Shown one piece after another: positions 53,624 through 61,061 of a DNA stretch of 64,000 nt. The position numbers were made by a program, and so were the translations under genes. Below the pieces are notes generated by a model. That model was given only the letters and a program-made list of their open reading frames with translations, had not been told where the DNA came from and ran no database searches. This DNA is from Deltaproteobacteria bacterium (lineage in GTDB: Bacteria; Myxococcota_A; Polyangia; HGW-17; JAJRWW01), in the NCBI GenBank assembly GCA_029938605.1, contig JAOZUO010000008.1:17621-81620 (forward strand). The letters run 5' to 3'. Numbering within the stretch: the stretch's first letter is position 1; each line of letters starts with the position of its first letter.

Positions 53624-54883
53624 ATGGCGGATTCCTTCAGGTGGTGGCTCGGGGCAGTACTGATTGCCCTGGTGGTGACGGGGTGCCCCCAGCATCGAAC
53701 CAACACCCCCTCAGGCTCCACCCAGGGAGCCCAGATCCTGTGGTCCGTCCAGCTCGAGGGAGATCCCTGGCCCTGGGCCGTGGTGGACGGGAACCTGCTG
53801 GTGTGGACCTACCGCTTCGCCCACGCCGGCTTCCTGTACCCCATCAAGCTGGAGTCCTACAGCGCCCTCGGCGGCAAATCCAACTGGAGCGTACCCGTCC
53901 GCCCCTGGCTCTGGTCTACCCAGTCCCCGTGGAGCTTCAACGCCGTCGTGTTCAAGACCGTGCTCGGCGCCTGGGTCAAGGGCAACGTGGCGCGCAGCCT
54001 GCGCCTGGACACCGGCCAGGAGGCCTGGTCGATCCCCCTGTGCCACGGTCTGGCCCGCTTCGGTAAGTGGCTCGTGGTGGCCAGCGAGTCGAGACTGTTG
54101 CTTCTGGATCCGCGCACGGGCAGGACCCACAAAGAGATCTCCATGGCCTCGCCCCTGGCCGCCCCCCCCATCGTACAAGACCACATTCTGGTGGGCCTGC
54201 AAGAGGATGGACATCTCGTGGGCGTAAACCTCTCCACCGGCACCCAGGCCTGGCGGTACAGGGCCTGGCGACACAAAATTAGCGGCGCCGCGGGTCAGCC
54301 GGATCGGCCGTTGGCTGCTGGAGACCTGGTGGTGCTGCCGTACCTGCCGGCCGACTCCGCCAAGGGCACGGGCGCCGCGGCGATCCTGGAAGCGCGCCGC
54401 ATACGCACAGGCAAGCTGGTCTGGCGCCGGTCAGTTTCGGCCGCACCATCGGGCATCAAGACCTCTGGGCTAGCGGGGCTTCGCGTGGCGGGGGATCTGC
54501 TGCTGCTCCCGCAGAAGAACAAAACCTGCCTGCTGGCCCTGAACCTGGCCAACGGCGAACCGCGGTTCCGCCGCTGCGGTCTCCACCTCTCCTCGGCGCC
54601 CGTCCGTCACGGCAAGTGGCTCTATTTACTGGGCACTGACAAGCGCAGCACCGCCGCCCTGAGCCGGGGAGATCCCTGGTCCACCGTGGACTTCCCCCTG
54701 CTGGCCGTACACACCCGCACCGGCCGGGCCCGAGCGGTGGAGCGGCCAGGGCGCCGAAGACGACGGCAACGCACCCACCTGCTGCGCGCCGTGCGACTTC
54801 AGACCACGCCCCAGGTCACCGGGGTTCTCTATCTGCTGCAACGGCAGCGATTCCTTACGGCATTTAGGCTGGGCCCAAAGTGA
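53624..54883 (+). CDS. PQQ-like beta-propeller lipoprotein
   Basis: The 419-residue product begins MADSFRWWLGAVLIALVVTGC, a lipoprotein signal. Repeated strands ending in LDxxTGxxxW (LRLDTGQEAWSIPL, VNLSTGTQAWRYRA, IRTGKLVWRRSV, LNLANGEPRFRRC) define a seven- or eight-bladed propeller of the PQQ/BamB type. It has a basic stretch RPGRRRRRQRTH near 380. No quinone-dehydrogenase residues were seen. It could be a scaffold in outer-membrane assembly, similar to BamB, but that is only by fold. It lies eight bases after the aminopeptidase. Confidence 0.85.
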   Translation: MADSFRWWLGAVLIALVVTGCPQHRTNTPSGSTQGAQILWSVQLEGDPWPWAVVDGNLLVWTYRFAHAGFLYPIKLESYSALGGKSNWSVPVRPWLWSTQSPWSFNAVVFKTVLGAWVKGNVARSLRLDTGQEAWSIPLCHGLARFGKWLVVASESRLLLLDPRTGRTHKEISMASPLAAPPIVQDHILVGLQEDGHLVGVNLSTGTQAWRYRAWRHKISGAAGQPDRPLAAGDLVVLPYLPADSAKGTGAAAILEARRIRTGKLVWRRSVSAAPSGIKTSGLAGLRVAGDLLLLPQKNKTCLLALNLANGEPRFRRCGLHLSSAPVRHGKWLYLLGTDKRSTAALSRGDPWSTVDFPLLAVHTRTGRARAVERPGRRRRRQRTHLLRAVRLQTTPQVTGVLYLLQRQRFLTAFRLGPK

Positions 54884-54998
54884 CCCGATCCGCCCGGAAC
54901 ACTCCACCGGCCAAAGACAGAATAAACTCAATCGTATCGCTTATATGACCCCGGAGAGTCCTTCCGCTACCCCCTCCCCCTACCCTATCGTCCTAGGC

Positions 54999-55027
54999 TT
55001 GACTACACCCATTGCTATAGGTTATTG
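54999..55027 (+). promoter_or_regulatory. Candidate promoter of the 82-residue protein
   Basis: TTGACT, 17-base spacer, TTATTG. A second TTGACT overlaps at 55025. Moderate fit; the region 54884-55123 contains nothing else recognisable. Confidence 0.3.
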
Positions 55028-55123
55028 ACTTTCTCCGGCATCTTGGGCAGAGATAACAAGTCTATTTTACAACGGAACTACGGCCTGCGCCCCTCAACGG
55101 CAGCGCGGGGATGGAGGAGCACC

Positions 55124-55372
55124 ATGAGCGATGAGGATCTCCGCAAGGAGCTTGAGAACACCAAGAAGCAGCTCGAAGCGCTGAAGACTCGCGGCGCCAA
55201 GGGCATCACGTTCAAGGTCAGTGAGAAGGGCGGCCTCTCCGTGTACGGTCTGGGGCGCTTCCCGGTGACCCTGTACAAAGAGCAGTGGCAGAAGCTTCTC
55301 GCTCTCACCGAGGACATTCACGCGTTCATCAAGGAGAACGAGGACAAGCTCAAGACCAAGAAAGACAAGTAG
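55124..55372 (+). CDS. Small conserved-looking cytoplasmic protein
   Basis: A strong GGAGGAG site precedes the ATG. The 82-residue, highly charged protein has an N-terminal coiled coil (DEDLRKELENTKKQLEALKTR), a central beta hairpin GITFKVSEKGGLSVYGLGRFPVTLYKEQW and a lysine-rich end. The middle resembles small Myxococcota proteins with a GLSVYGLGRFPVTLY core that I remember only as hypothetical. Monocistronic, with its own likely promoter. Confidence 0.8.
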   Translation: MSDEDLRKELENTKKQLEALKTRGAKGITFKVSEKGGLSVYGLGRFPVTLYKEQWQKLLALTEDIHAFIKENEDKLKTKKDK

Positions 55373-55418
55373 CTCGTCCACTCTCCGCCGCTGGAATCAG
55401 CAGCGCTCATCGCCTGAA

Positions 55419-55565
55419 TCACTGCCCGTCGTCTCTGGGATCCACTCGATTCCCGTCTCGCTTCTCTTGTCGTTCCCGGCACAGCGCCAGAGTCAAGAGC
55501 GCAGCGAAGCCGCCGCCAAAGAGCGTCAGCATCACCACCATCATCACCACGGCAGAGGTCGTCAT
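55419..55565 (-). CDS. MetS-like small subunit of an NSS transporter
   Basis: A 48-residue protein, starting with an ATG that overlaps the stop of the transporter gene (ATGA). It has one hydrophobic helix (TTSAVVMMVVMLTLFGGGFAALLTLAL) and a charged tail (CRERQEKRDGNRVDPRDDGQ). This matches the size and layout of MetS-type small subunits coded directly after NSS symporters in other bacteria, where both are needed for amino-acid import. Length and context support the call; sequence identity was not tested. Confidence 0.7.
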   Translation of the reverse strand: MTTSAVVMMVVMLTLFGGGFAALLTLALCRERQEKRDGNRVDPRDDGQ

Positions 55566-57040
55566 GGCGAGCGATCTCCTCGCAGATCCAGGGTCGGGTC
55601 GCACACCCGCCGGTAGATCCAGGCGCTGACCAAAGCGGCGATCCCCAACAGCGCGCCCCACTGCAATAAGCAGGTGCCCACGGTGAAGATCCCCGCGGGG
55701 TTCATGGTCGTGGCAAAGCTGTGCTTGCCCGCCACCGAGTAGAACCACCAACTGATCATGGCCACAAATTCCAGGGGAATGGCCACGTAGATCAGCACGT
55801 CAAACCACCAACCCGTACGCCAGGCGCCGGGAGCAGGGCGGAGCTGCTCGGTGCGGAAACGCTTCACCCCGTGCACCATGGTCGCCAACGCGAAGAAACC
55901 GCCCGACAGCAGTAGCCCGAGCCCCCACACCCAATCCTGATTGTCGAACACGTCCAGGTGCAAGGCCGAAGGGAGCCCCGCTAAAAAACCCACGCCGCCG
56001 ATGATCACCACGGCCCGACGGCGGTCGAAGCCCAGATCCATGATCACCCGCGTGGCCATCTCGACCATGGACAGCAGAGACGACAGGGCGGCCACGGTAA
56101 CCGCCCCGAAAAAGACCACGGCCCAAAGGTGTCCGCCGGTCATACGCGCAAAAAGCTGGGGCATCCACACGAACAAGAGCCCGGTGTTGCCCGATCCCAG
56201 CGCCTTGTCCGCCTGGGGCCCGGCCAGGGCAAAGACCGCCGGCAGGATCGCCATGGCCGCCAAGAGGGAGGCCGCGTTGTTGCCCACTCCAGCCACCAGG
56301 GAGTTTAGCAGGACATCCTCCTTCGAGCGCGTGTACACCGCGTAGGTGAGGATCAGCCCCCACCCCGCTCCGGTGGACCAGGCCGACTGGGACAGGGCCT
56401 CGAGCCAGGTCTTGTGGTGGGCCAACCGGCTCATGTCCACGTGGAACAAGAACTCCAGCCCCCGGGTACCGCCGGGCAAGCTGATCCCCGCCACGGCCGC
56501 GCCCACCAGCAGCAGCAGGAGCACGGGAATGAGCACCTTGTTGACCCGCTCGATGCCCCGGGCCACACCGCCCGCAACGACAAGTACGGCACCGGTCATG
56601 GCCGCCGCGTGAAAAGCCACGGTCACCCAATTGTAGTGGGACACCGACTGCCAGTGGCCGGTGGCGTTTGAGGTGACGTGCCCGAAATCCACCGCAAGGG
56701 CCACGGTATAGTACGCGCACCAGCCGGTGACCACGGCGTAATAGAACATGATGGCGGTGGTACAAAAGGCCACGAAGACCCCGGGCACCACACCGAAGCG
56801 CCCCAGGAAGGCCCCAAAGGCTCCCACCGGCCCTTGCCGGGCGGCCCGGCCCATGCCGAACTCCACCAACATCAGCGGCACCGACCACAGGAATAGAAAC
56901 AGCGCCCAGGGGATGAGGAAGGCGCCTCCGCCGTTCTGGGCGGCCACCCGGGGGAACCGCCAGAGGTTACCCGCGCCGATGGCCATACCCAGCAGGGACG
57001 CGATAAGCCCCCAGCGGGAGGTGAACTGCTCACGACTCAT
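55562..57040 (-). CDS. Sodium-dependent transporter, NSS/SNF family
   Basis: A 492-residue protein with 11-12 helices and the NSS signature in helix 1 (GMAIGAGNLWRFPRVAAQNGGGAFLIPW), where the unwound part binds sodium and substrate. Helix 6 and 8 regions are recognisable (SQSAWSTGAGWGLILTYAVYTR; LSSLLSMVEMATRVIMD). It should import an amino acid with sodium. Arg replaces the more common Tyr after WRFP. Its stop overlaps the small MetS-like gene. Confidence 0.94.
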   Translation of the reverse strand: MSREQFTSRWGLIASLLGMAIGAGNLWRFPRVAAQNGGGAFLIPWALFLFLWSVPLMLVEFGMGRAARQGPVGAFGAFLGRFGVVPGVFVAFCTTAIMFYYAVVTGWCAYYTVALAVDFGHVTSNATGHWQSVSHYNWVTVAFHAAAMTGAVLVVAGGVARGIERVNKVLIPVLLLLLVGAAVAGISLPGGTRGLEFLFHVDMSRLAHHKTWLEALSQSAWSTGAGWGLILTYAVYTRSKEDVLLNSLVAGVGNNAASLLAAMAILPAVFALAGPQADKALGSGNTGLLFVWMPQLFARMTGGHLWAVVFFGAVTVAALSSLLSMVEMATRVIMDLGFDRRRAVVIIGGVGFLAGLPSALHLDVFDNQDWVWGLGLLLSGGFFALATMVHGVKRFRTEQLRPAPGAWRTGWWFDVLIYVAIPLEFVAMISWWFYSVAGKHSFATTMNPAGIFTVGTCLLQWGALLGIAALVSAWIYRRVCDPTLDLRGDRSP

Positions 57041-57049
57041 ACGCGCCTC

Positions 57050-57081
57050 AGGGTCGTAGGACCTTAGGGTCGTAGGACCTT
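57050..57081. repeat. Two tandem 16-bp repeats between genes
   Basis: AGGGTCGTAGGACCTT occurs twice in tandem, ending at the stop codon of the coiled-coil gene. Each unit contains an internal GGTC/GACC inverted repeat and could weakly pair in RNA; no T-run follows, so I do not call a terminator. Confidence 0.7.
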
Positions 57082-58027
57082 ATTTCCGGTCGGGCCCTTT
57101 GCGATCGTCCCCTTCCAACTCTTCGTGGGAGACCCTTCGCACTTCCAGGGTCGGACCGTCGTGGGGTCCAACGACGGTCTTAAAGTTGTTGCCCTGCCCA
57201 AATGTGCCGGCGGGTGGCAGTGGTGGCGGTGGCGGCGGAGGGAGGCTGCCCGAGGAAGATCTCGCCTTGGGCTCACCGTCCACCGGAAACGGGGGCGGTG
57301 AATTGGGATCGGTCAGCGGCCCATCGTAGTTGGCGTGCTGCTCCTTGAGCTGCTGCCCCAGGAACTCGATACGCTGGTTGCGTCGCTTGAGCTCGGCGCG
57401 CAGCTTCTCCGCAGTGGCCTCCAGGGCAGCGTAGCGGTGGATCTGCTCGTTGCCCTCGGCCCGCCTCTCCTTGATGTCCTGCTCACTCTCCGAAACGGTG
57501 AACCGAAGCTCAGCGTTCTCGTCGACGAGCTCGTCGATTCGCTGCATGAATTGAACGACGTTCTCCGGTGAGTGCAGGTTGACCTGCCGGGTCTCTTCAT
57601 GCCCACCCAGGTTGTCGGCGGGCTCGGCCTGGTCCACAGCCTCCTTGACGCTACGCGGGGCTGCGGCCGGAATCTCGAACTCGTCCTCAGAGACCTTCTG
57701 CAAATGCGGCACGCTGTCCCGCTCGAAGTAGGACTCGGGAGCCGGTAGCTCCGTTTGACCACCAAACCCCCCCCGTTCCGCCGAGAGGCTTTTGGCGGCC
57801 CGAAGACCCCTTTCGGCACTTTCCAGCCGGCTCTGGAGTATCTCCTCGCGGGACTGGCGGATCTTGCGCTCCTCCAGCAACTTGTTCAAAGCTGCCTGAA
57901 GCTTCTTCAGCTCCTCCACCTGTTTTAAGAGCCGGTCCGCAGACGCAGCGCGCGCGAACAAGATCCCACCCGCGACCAGCAGAAACGCCGAGAGGATACA
58001 CACCACCCAGGATAGAATCGGATCCAT
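57080..58027 (-). CDS. Membrane-anchored coiled-coil protein
   Basis: 315 residues from the ATG 58027. One N-terminal helix (MDPILSWVVCILSAFLLVAGGILFARA) is followed by two coiled-coil regions (about 30-75 and 170-235). A Pro-rich tail with PPPPPPPLPPAG comes at about 275. The membrane helix with long cytoplasmic coils recalls EzrA/FtsB- or polar-scaffold-like proteins, without sequence evidence for any. It starts three bases after the stop of the 190-residue gene, so both are in one operon with the transporter further downstream on the same strand. Confidence 0.78.
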   Translation of the reverse strand: MDPILSWVVCILSAFLLVAGGILFARAASADRLLKQVEELKKLQAALNKLLEERKIRQSREEILQSRLESAERGLRAAKSLSAERGGFGGQTELPAPESYFERDSVPHLQKVSEDEFEIPAAAPRSVKEAVDQAEPADNLGGHEETRQVNLHSPENVVQFMQRIDELVDENAELRFTVSESEQDIKERRAEGNEQIHRYAALEATAEKLRAELKRRNQRIEFLGQQLKEQHANYDGPLTDPNSPPPFPVDGEPKARSSSGSLPPPPPPPLPPAGTFGQGNNFKTVVGPHDGPTLEVRRVSHEELEGDDRKGPDRK

Positions 58028-58030
58028 CAA

Positions 58031-58603
58031 TCACCGCTTCCGAATCTCGATCGTGACCGCCGACCCGACAGCGCCACCATCACCCGGTGTCACCTTTGAA
58101 TCAGCGATTGAGGCCGCCACACCGAACTGTCGTAGAAGCGCCAACACCCGCTTGACGCGCCTTTGCGCTCGCCGTCGGCCTCTGGACCCCACCCCCTGTC
58201 CTACCACAGTCACCCGGGAATCGGATCCCGGCTTCGCGGCCGCCAGGAAGATGCGCAGCCGCTCCCGCTCGATATCCACCACCTGGGTCCGCCCCTTGGC
58301 AAAGTTCATATGGTGAACCGTAGGCCGAGGCCTACGGTCCAAAGAAGTCACGCCTGGGACGGTTTTTCCCGATGGACCCCGGGGGCCAGACGAACCGGAC
58401 GCAACCCGCCTGACACGCACCGGCACCATGGACACCAGGGGCTGATCCTGCCTGGATCGAACCTGGTCGGGCCGGGGTTTCCCTGGTCGGGAGCGGAGCG
58501 GGTGTTGGCCGAGGTAGTTGACCACCAGGAGCCCCAGACAGCCACAGCCCATCAGCAGCCCTGGAAAGACCTTGTTCGTGAGAAAAGATGCGGTATGGCT
58601 CAT
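58031..58603 (-). CDS. Membrane-anchored protein with OmpA-like C-terminus
   Basis: 190 residues from ATG 58603 (GAAG upstream). The N-terminal helix VFPGLLMGCGCLGLLVVNYLG contains CGC; a basic Arg/Pro/Gly linker follows. The last 80 residues (RTQVVDIERERLRIFLAAAKPGSDSRVTVVGQGVGSRGRRRAQRRVKRVLALLRQFGVAASIAD) have the strand-helix pattern of OmpA-like domains, with the RRAxxVxxxL helix but without the peptidoglycan-binding Asp/Arg pair in their usual setting. It could be a degenerate cell-wall anchor. Confidence 0.65.
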   Translation of the reverse strand: MSHTASFLTNKVFPGLLMGCGCLGLLVVNYLGQHPLRSRPGKPRPDQVRSRQDQPLVSMVPVRVRRVASGSSGPRGPSGKTVPGVTSLDRRPRPTVHHMNFAKGRTQVVDIERERLRIFLAAAKPGSDSRVTVVGQGVGSRGRRRAQRRVKRVLALLRQFGVAASIADSKVTPGDGGAVGSAVTIEIRKR

Positions 58604-58662
58604 GTCTTCGCCATAGTAGACACCGCAGACAACAAACACAAATGGGATGATAGGTGGACGAC

Positions 58663-59433
58663 CTACTGGAACAGGCCTTCTAGAGCGTTGGGCCGCTTGG
58701 GAGGCCGACGGGCGCGCATGGATGCACGACGACGGGAACTGGAGGCTCGACGACGATAGTAATACCGGCGACGCCGCGCGGTGGTCATGGAGGAAGAGGC
58801 TGATGCGGCGGACGCCTTATCCTTCTTGATCTGGGCAAGCTTCTTCTTGAGCTTCTCCATCTCCTCGCTGCTCAGGTTCTTATTCGTGGCCAGCTGTTTC
58901 TGCAGGGCCGCTTCTTTCGCGGCGAGGAGCTTCTTGGTCTTCTCCTCCCCCTCCTTGCGCAACCGCTCGAGCTTGGCCGCTTCGGCCTTCTTCTGCGCAG
59001 CCTCCTTGGCGGGCATGTAGACCCCAAAGAGCCAGCCGAGCACGCCCAGGGAGACTACGACCACACCGGCGATGACCGGGATCAGCCACTTGGGCATCCC
59101 CTTGCCCTGCCCCTCCATCTCCAGACGCATGCGCTCTTCGTCGAGCTTGGCCTGAGCTTCCACCCGGGCACGAGCCTCGGCTTCCTGCAGGCGCAACTGC
59201 TCATCCCGCTCGGACTGATGCCGCGCGTTCTCTTCTGCGCGAACGGCGTCCTCCTGGGCGCGCAACGCGGCCTCTTCCTGCTCCCGGGCGAGACGTGCCG
59301 CGTCCTCCTGGGCTTGCACCTCTGCTGCCTCACGAGCCTTTACATCAGCATCCTCTTGAGTGACCCGATCGTCCTCGATCTTGCGGAGCTCTTTCAGAGA
59401 AAATAGTACGGAGTTTTCAGGCTTTTCGGCCAT
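58663..59433 (-). CDS. Single-helix coiled-coil protein with Arg/Tyr-rich tail
   Basis: 256 residues. Residues 1-110 are a highly charged Ala/Glu/Arg coil, one helix follows at about 113-135 (MPKWLIPVIAGVVVVSLGVLGWLFGVYM), then a Lys/Ala coil to about 210. The end is extremely basic (TTARRRRYYYRRRASSSRRRASMRARRPPKR). The ribosome site GGAAGG and a good promoter at 59524-59552 precede it. The topology puts one coil on each side of the membrane. No family recognised; a nucleic-acid- or cell-wall-binding tail is possible. Confidence 0.75.
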   Translation of the reverse strand: MAEKPENSVLFSLKELRKIEDDRVTQEDADVKAREAAEVQAQEDAARLAREQEEAALRAQEDAVRAEENARHQSERDEQLRLQEAEARARVEAQAKLDEERMRLEMEGQGKGMPKWLIPVIAGVVVVSLGVLGWLFGVYMPAKEAAQKKAEAAKLERLRKEGEEKTKKLLAAKEAALQKQLATNKNLSSEEMEKLKKKLAQIKKDKASAASASSSMTTARRRRYYYRRRASSSRRRASMRARRPPKRPNALEGLFQ

Positions 59434-59523
59434 CCTTGCATCCTTCCTTCAGCGCCAACAAACGCACGGATCGACGTCACCTTGGCGCTAACCCAAGGGT
59501 TCCTGCTGCCTGCACAATAGTTT

Positions 59524-59552
59524 TTTATACCACGTGCATCGCAACAGCTCAA
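59524..59552 (-). promoter_or_regulatory. Sigma70-type promoter of the coiled-coil gene
   Basis: On the minus strand TTGAGC, 17-base spacer, TATAAA, about 90 bases upstream of the ATG at 59433. This is the best promoter match in the window. Confidence 0.6.
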
Positions 59553-59617
59553 GCAGTATAGCGAGTGCGCGCAAACCGTCAATCCCAATATTCGCCATTT
59601 ATTCCGAAAGTTTAACC

Positions 59618-59782
59618 TAAGGGCCCGACCAGGAATAACCAGATCGCTCAGGCCGCCGATCCATCCCCGCTGACTGCGTCCCTCGTCACTCGGAATCATA
59701 AAGATTTCCTCGCTCCTCGGTCCTTGCCAGCGGGGCGCCTCGACGACCTGAACTGACCAACTTATTCCTGGTCGGACCCTAA
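59618..59782 (-). repeat. Palindromic element 4 of the ~165-bp family
   Basis: Arms 59618-59638 and 59762-59782 (GGGCCCGACCAGGAATAA and complement) pair at 19 of 21 positions. Minus-strand blocks GTCGAGGCGCCCC, GGGGATGGATCGGCGGCC and TGAGCGATC agree with elements 2 and 3; the inner stem CCCCGCTG/CAGCGGGG is its own version. It sits in the 482-bp divergent space between genes at 59433 and 59916; nothing else was seen between 59783 and 59915. Confidence 0.8.
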
Positions 59783-59915
59783 TACTTGCCTACCTGAACC
59801 TACCCCTGGGACACCGACCGACCTCCGCGGATGGACCCCGGCAAAATGTCTTGCCAAAGCCCAGCTGATCGACCTATGAAGGAGTCCAGAAGCGAATCAT
59901 CCCCAACAAAAATCC

Positions 59916-61061
59916 ATGGCTCCAGAACCCGACGGCACCCTCCCCAAGGCACCCAGAAGCTTCCTGAGCCGGTTCGGTCTGCGCTTCGGGATCTCGGTGG
60001 TCATTGGAGCGGCGCTGTTCTACCTCGCCTTTCGAGGCCTCGCGCCCGGGCGGCTGGTGGACGCCTTCGCGCAAGCTGACTACGTGTGGATCCTACCGTT
60101 CCTGGGGACCCTGGTGGGGGTGCAGCTCTTTCGCGCCTGGCGCTGGAGGTTCCTCCTGCAACCGGTCACCAACACGCCTCCCGGACTGTGGCGGCTGCTG
60201 GTGATCTCCTCGGTGGGCTTCGCTGCCATCATCATGTTGCCCCTTCGGCTCGGCGAGTTCGTGCGGCCCTATCTCATCGCGGATCCCAGGAACGTCGGGC
60301 CGGACAAGGCTACGGGCACCGGCGGCCACCGCCTGCGAGTCAGCGCCGCCCTCGGCACCATCGCCGTGGAGCGGGTGATGGACGGGCTCATGGTGTCGCT
60401 CTTTTTGTTCACCAGCTTTGGGTTCCTTGCAGATCGCCCCGGGGCCCCCGACTGGATGATGCCCACGGCCTACACAGCCTTGGCCGTGTTCGGGGGAGCC
60501 ACGGTGTTTCTGATCCTGGGCCTTTGGCGACCGACCTTCGCCGTACAGGCGGCCGGGTGGCTGACGCTGCTTACCCCTCTGTCGCGCCGGTTCGGAGGAC
60601 GCCTCGAGCGCTGGCGGATCAAGGTAGAAGATCTCCTCGGCGGCCTCATCAGCGGCTTCTCCGCCCTGTCAAACGCCGGGTGCCTCTTCCGGTTCGTGGC
60701 TACATCCCTGATCTACTGGCTGTTCAATGGGCTGGGCTTCTACGTACTCGCCCGCGCCTTCCACTTGGACCTGCCCTTGGTGAGCGCCTACGCCATCTGC
60801 GGCATGGTGGCCATCGGGATCATCCTGCCGGCGGGCCCCGGTCTGGTGGGCAACTTCCACGAGTTCGGTAAATTTGGTCTGCAGATCAGCCTGCCCGCGG
60901 CGGTGATCGCCGGCCCGGGCATGGCCTTCATCGTAGCGATCCACGGCCTGCAGTTCCTGTGGTACGTGGGCGTGGGGCTGGTTGCGCTCCGCTCCCGACA
61001 CGCCCGGTTCTCCCAGGTGATCGGGGCCGTGGCCGAGAAGCCGCCGCCGGACCCGGAATGA
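59916..61061 (+). CDS. Flippase-like integral membrane protein (UPF0104/LPG synthase TM family)
   Basis: 381 residues with about eight helices. It shows the family patterns FRAWRWRFLL near 74, LGTIAVERVMDGLMV near 150 and a late GPGLVGNFHEFGKFGL. The fold is that of the membrane half of lysyl-phosphatidylglycerol synthase and AglD, often involved in flipping or modifying lipids. There is no C-terminal aminoacyl-transferase domain, so no lysine transfer is expected. It is preceded by palindromic element 4; its end overlaps the convergent lipoprotein gene by 134 bp. Confidence 0.88.
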   Translation: MAPEPDGTLPKAPRSFLSRFGLRFGISVVIGAALFYLAFRGLAPGRLVDAFAQADYVWILPFLGTLVGVQLFRAWRWRFLLQPVTNTPPGLWRLLVISSVGFAAIIMLPLRLGEFVRPYLIADPRNVGPDKATGTGGHRLRVSAALGTIAVERVMDGLMVSLFLFTSFGFLADRPGAPDWMMPTAYTALAVFGGATVFLILGLWRPTFAVQAAGWLTLLTPLSRRFGGRLERWRIKVEDLLGGLISGFSALSNAGCLFRFVATSLIYWLFNGLGFYVLARAFHLDLPLVSAYAICGMVAIGIILPAGPGLVGNFHEFGKFGLQISLPAAVIAGPGMAFIVAIHGLQFLWYVGVGLVALRSRHARFSQVIGAVAEKPPPDPE

